Below are positions 5,520 through 6,281 of a stretch of 6,281 nucleotides of DNA, piece after piece. The stretch is taken from NCBI GenBank assembly GCA_937884685.1, contig CAKZYM010000436.1:1-6281 (forward strand), in the 5' to 3' direction. Source of the stretch: an uncultured Calothrix sp. Lineage in GTDB: Bacteria > Cyanobacteriota > Cyanobacteriia > Cyanobacteriales > Nostocaceae. The notes below the pieces were generated by a model. That model was not told the origin of the DNA and searched no databases. It saw only the letters and a program-made list of their open reading frames with translations. Position numbers and translations under genes: made by a program. Numbering within the stretch: position 1 is the first letter of the stretch; the number at the start of each line of letters is the position of its first letter.

Positions 5520-6098
5520 ATGGGAATACCTGTGAAAACGAATCAGCTTGATTTGTTCTCACCTTCGGAGATTGACTCTAAAACAGTCAGTAGAACTCCC
5601 GTGTTGTTAATGGATGTGAAAGCTTTATCAAAGTGGAAAAAGCAAATATCCGCCCATCAACAACAAGTGAGAACAAAAGAACCAGTGCTACAGGGTGCTT
5701 TATTTGAAGTGTCTGCGGCTCATGTTGACCCGGATACAATTGACCCGTTTGAACTAAAACCTTGTTCGCTGTCGTTCTACAGAATACCAGCAGATAGTCC
5801 TGGTCAAGCTTGTCTCTACTTTGTGATAGATATGGCTGCTGACTTACTTCTATATGTTGGTGAAACCTGCAAATCAAACCATAGATGGAAAGGTATACAT
5901 GATTGCAAGCGATATATTGAAAAGTATCAGGACTTACATTATCAATACGGTTTGAAGACAGCTGTTAATATTGCTTTTTGGTGGGATGCTCCTGATTCAA
6001 CCCGACCCAGACAAAAATTAGAATTAGAACTAATTCAGAAATGGAGGTCTCCTTTTAATAAAGAAAATTGGAAACTTTGGGGACAACCGTTTGGGTGA
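5520..6098 (+). CDS. GIY-YIG nuclease-like protein with N-terminal QLDLF motif
   Basis: A TTG at 5511 is also in frame, but the ATG at 5520 is preferred, giving 192 residues. Neither start has a strong ribosome-binding site. The C-terminal half matches a GIY-YIG nuclease pattern: CLYFVID (98-104) as the first strand in place of canonical GIY, YVGET (112-116) as the YIG strand, RWKGIH (122-127) with the conserved Arg, and the LELELIQKW helix (167-175) with a candidate metal-binding Glu (168 or 170), followed by PFN (178-180), the usual P.N ending. This fold cuts DNA in repair, homing and restriction enzymes. Residues 9-13 (QLDLF) match the bacterial beta-clamp-binding consensus and lie in a flexible N-terminal region. 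Residues 14-95 show no domain I recognise. It appears to be a monocistronic gene framed by its own spacer and a heptamer array. The fold is fairly confident, but catalytic activity and DNA target are unknown. Confidence 0.82.
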   Translation: MGIPVKTNQLDLFSPSEIDSKTVSRTPVLLMDVKALSKWKKQISAHQQQVRTKEPVLQGALFEVSAAHVDPDTIDPFELKPCSLSFYRIPADSPGQACLYFVIDMAADLLLYVGETCKSNHRWKGIHDCKRYIEKYQDLHYQYGLKTAVNIAFWWDAPDSTRPRQKLELELIQKWRSPFNKENWKLWGQPFG

Positions 6099-6187
6099 AT
6101 CAGTGAACAGTTATCAGTTAACAGTTATCAGTGTTAGCGTAGCGTGTCCCGGAGGGACATACAGTGAGCAGTTATGAGTAAGAAACG
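6099..6187. repeat. Heptanucleotide array starting at the stop codon, interrupted by a small element
   Basis: Five perfectly phased units follow the TGA directly: ATCAGTG, AACAGTT, ATCAGTT, AACAGTT and ATCAGTG (6099-6133). After an unrelated insert, units of the same type resume: TACAGTG (6160-6166), AGCAGTT (6167-6173) and ATGAGTA (6174-6180), with AGAAACG (6181-6187) as a doubtful last unit. The second block is out of phase with the first, as expected if something was inserted into an older continuous array. Confidence 0.82.
6134..6161. mobile_element. Small dispersed repeat inserted in the heptamer array
   Basis: A 28-base segment unlike the surrounding heptamers contains a compact hairpin: TGTCCC (6145-6150) and GGGACA (6154-6159) around GGA, preceded by TTAGCGTAGCG. 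It is flanked by CAGTG on both sides (6129-6133 and 6162-6166), as if a five-base target had been duplicated, though the heptamers themselves contain CAGTG. Very small hairpin repeats inserted in heptamer arrays have been described in Nostoc genomes. It has no coding capacity and would have to move with help from elsewhere. Confidence 0.6.
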
Positions 6188-6220
6188 ATAATACAGTCTT
6201 GATTTAGTTATTTAAAGTTC

Positions 6221-6243
6221 TCCCCGTGGAAAATTAGCGGGGA
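6221..6243. terminator. Terminator-like hairpin between convergent genes
   Basis: TCCCCG (6221-6226) pairs with CGGGGA (6238-6243) around an 11-base loop. TTAATTA follows on the plus strand, and on the minus strand the sequence runs into GAACTTTAAAT. The T-tracts are weak. Its position after the GIY-YIG gene and right behind a possible minus-strand stop codon (6248-6250) fits a shared or bidirectional terminator. Confidence 0.45.
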
Positions 6244-6247
6244 TTAA

Positions 6248-6281
6248 TTACCTATAGGAATGGCCGCAACCGGCACATTTT
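6248..6281 (-). CDS. Possible C-terminus of a minus-strand zinc-ribbon protein, partial
   Basis: Read on the minus strand from the window edge, the frame gives KCAGCGHSYR and then a TAA stop at 6248-6250. Cys-x-x-Cys-Gly-His looks like the last zinc knuckle of a zinc-ribbon domain, and the terminator-like hairpin lies directly behind the stop. Only ten residues are visible, so this could be chance. The plus strand of the same stretch could instead begin a gene at the ATG at 6260 (MAATGTF), though that ATG lacks a well-spaced ribosome-binding site. Confidence 0.28.
   Translation of the reverse strand, partial: KCAGCGHSYR

Noticed and set aside
5587..5877. Minus-strand frame of 96 codons inside the GIY-YIG gene
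   Set aside because: It lies opposite the better supported plus-strand gene and shows no recognisable domain.

Overview
The window looks like accessory chromosome from a filamentous, Nostocales-type cyanobacterium. The evidence is in-phase heptanucleotide tandem repeats between genes, short GC-rich hairpin repeats in AT-rich spacers, a HIP1 octamer (GCGATCGC), and protein sequences of cyanobacterial character. I see no rRNA, tRNA, CRISPR array or intact transposase. All five complete genes lie on the plus strand. A short minus-strand gene end may enter at the right edge.

Layout. (1) 121-1420: a single-domain rhodanese-like protein, then a family 2 glycosyltransferase of the type annotated as arsenosugar biosynthesis (TIGR04283-like). 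The 103 bp between them is almost entirely a heptamer array whose phase runs exactly to the glycosyltransferase ATG. (2) 1421-1768: a gene-free AT-rich spacer with one NtcA-like palindrome. (3) 1769-5190: a large soluble protein of about 739 residues that I cannot name, followed by a 345-residue FAD-dependent monooxygenase/halogenase-fold protein. The 164 bp gap holds a hairpin repeat and a second heptamer array, which again abuts the start codon. (4) 5191-5519: a spacer with two hairpin elements and two closely spaced palindromes. (5) 5520-6098: a GIY-YIG nuclease-like protein with an N-terminal QLDLF motif that resembles a beta-clamp-binding peptide. (6) 6099-6281: a third heptamer array starting at the stop codon and interrupted by a small hairpin element, then a terminator-like hairpin and a possible zinc-ribbon C-terminus on the minus strand.

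How the genes may work together. The most interesting unit is the large protein plus flavoprotein (1769-5190). Flavoproteins of this type modify a partner protein in the LodA/LodB and Qhp systems, where they help build a cysteine tryptophylquinone cofactor. The C-terminal third of the large protein has short motifs that recall LodA-like oxidases, but the residues expected to form the cofactor do not appear conserved. This could be a divergent or non-canonical member of that protein-modification theme. That is inference from gene pairing and remembered motifs, not an established assignment. The rhodanese and glycosyltransferase may be the end of an arsenosugar cluster whose methyltransferase and radical-SAM genes would lie to the left.
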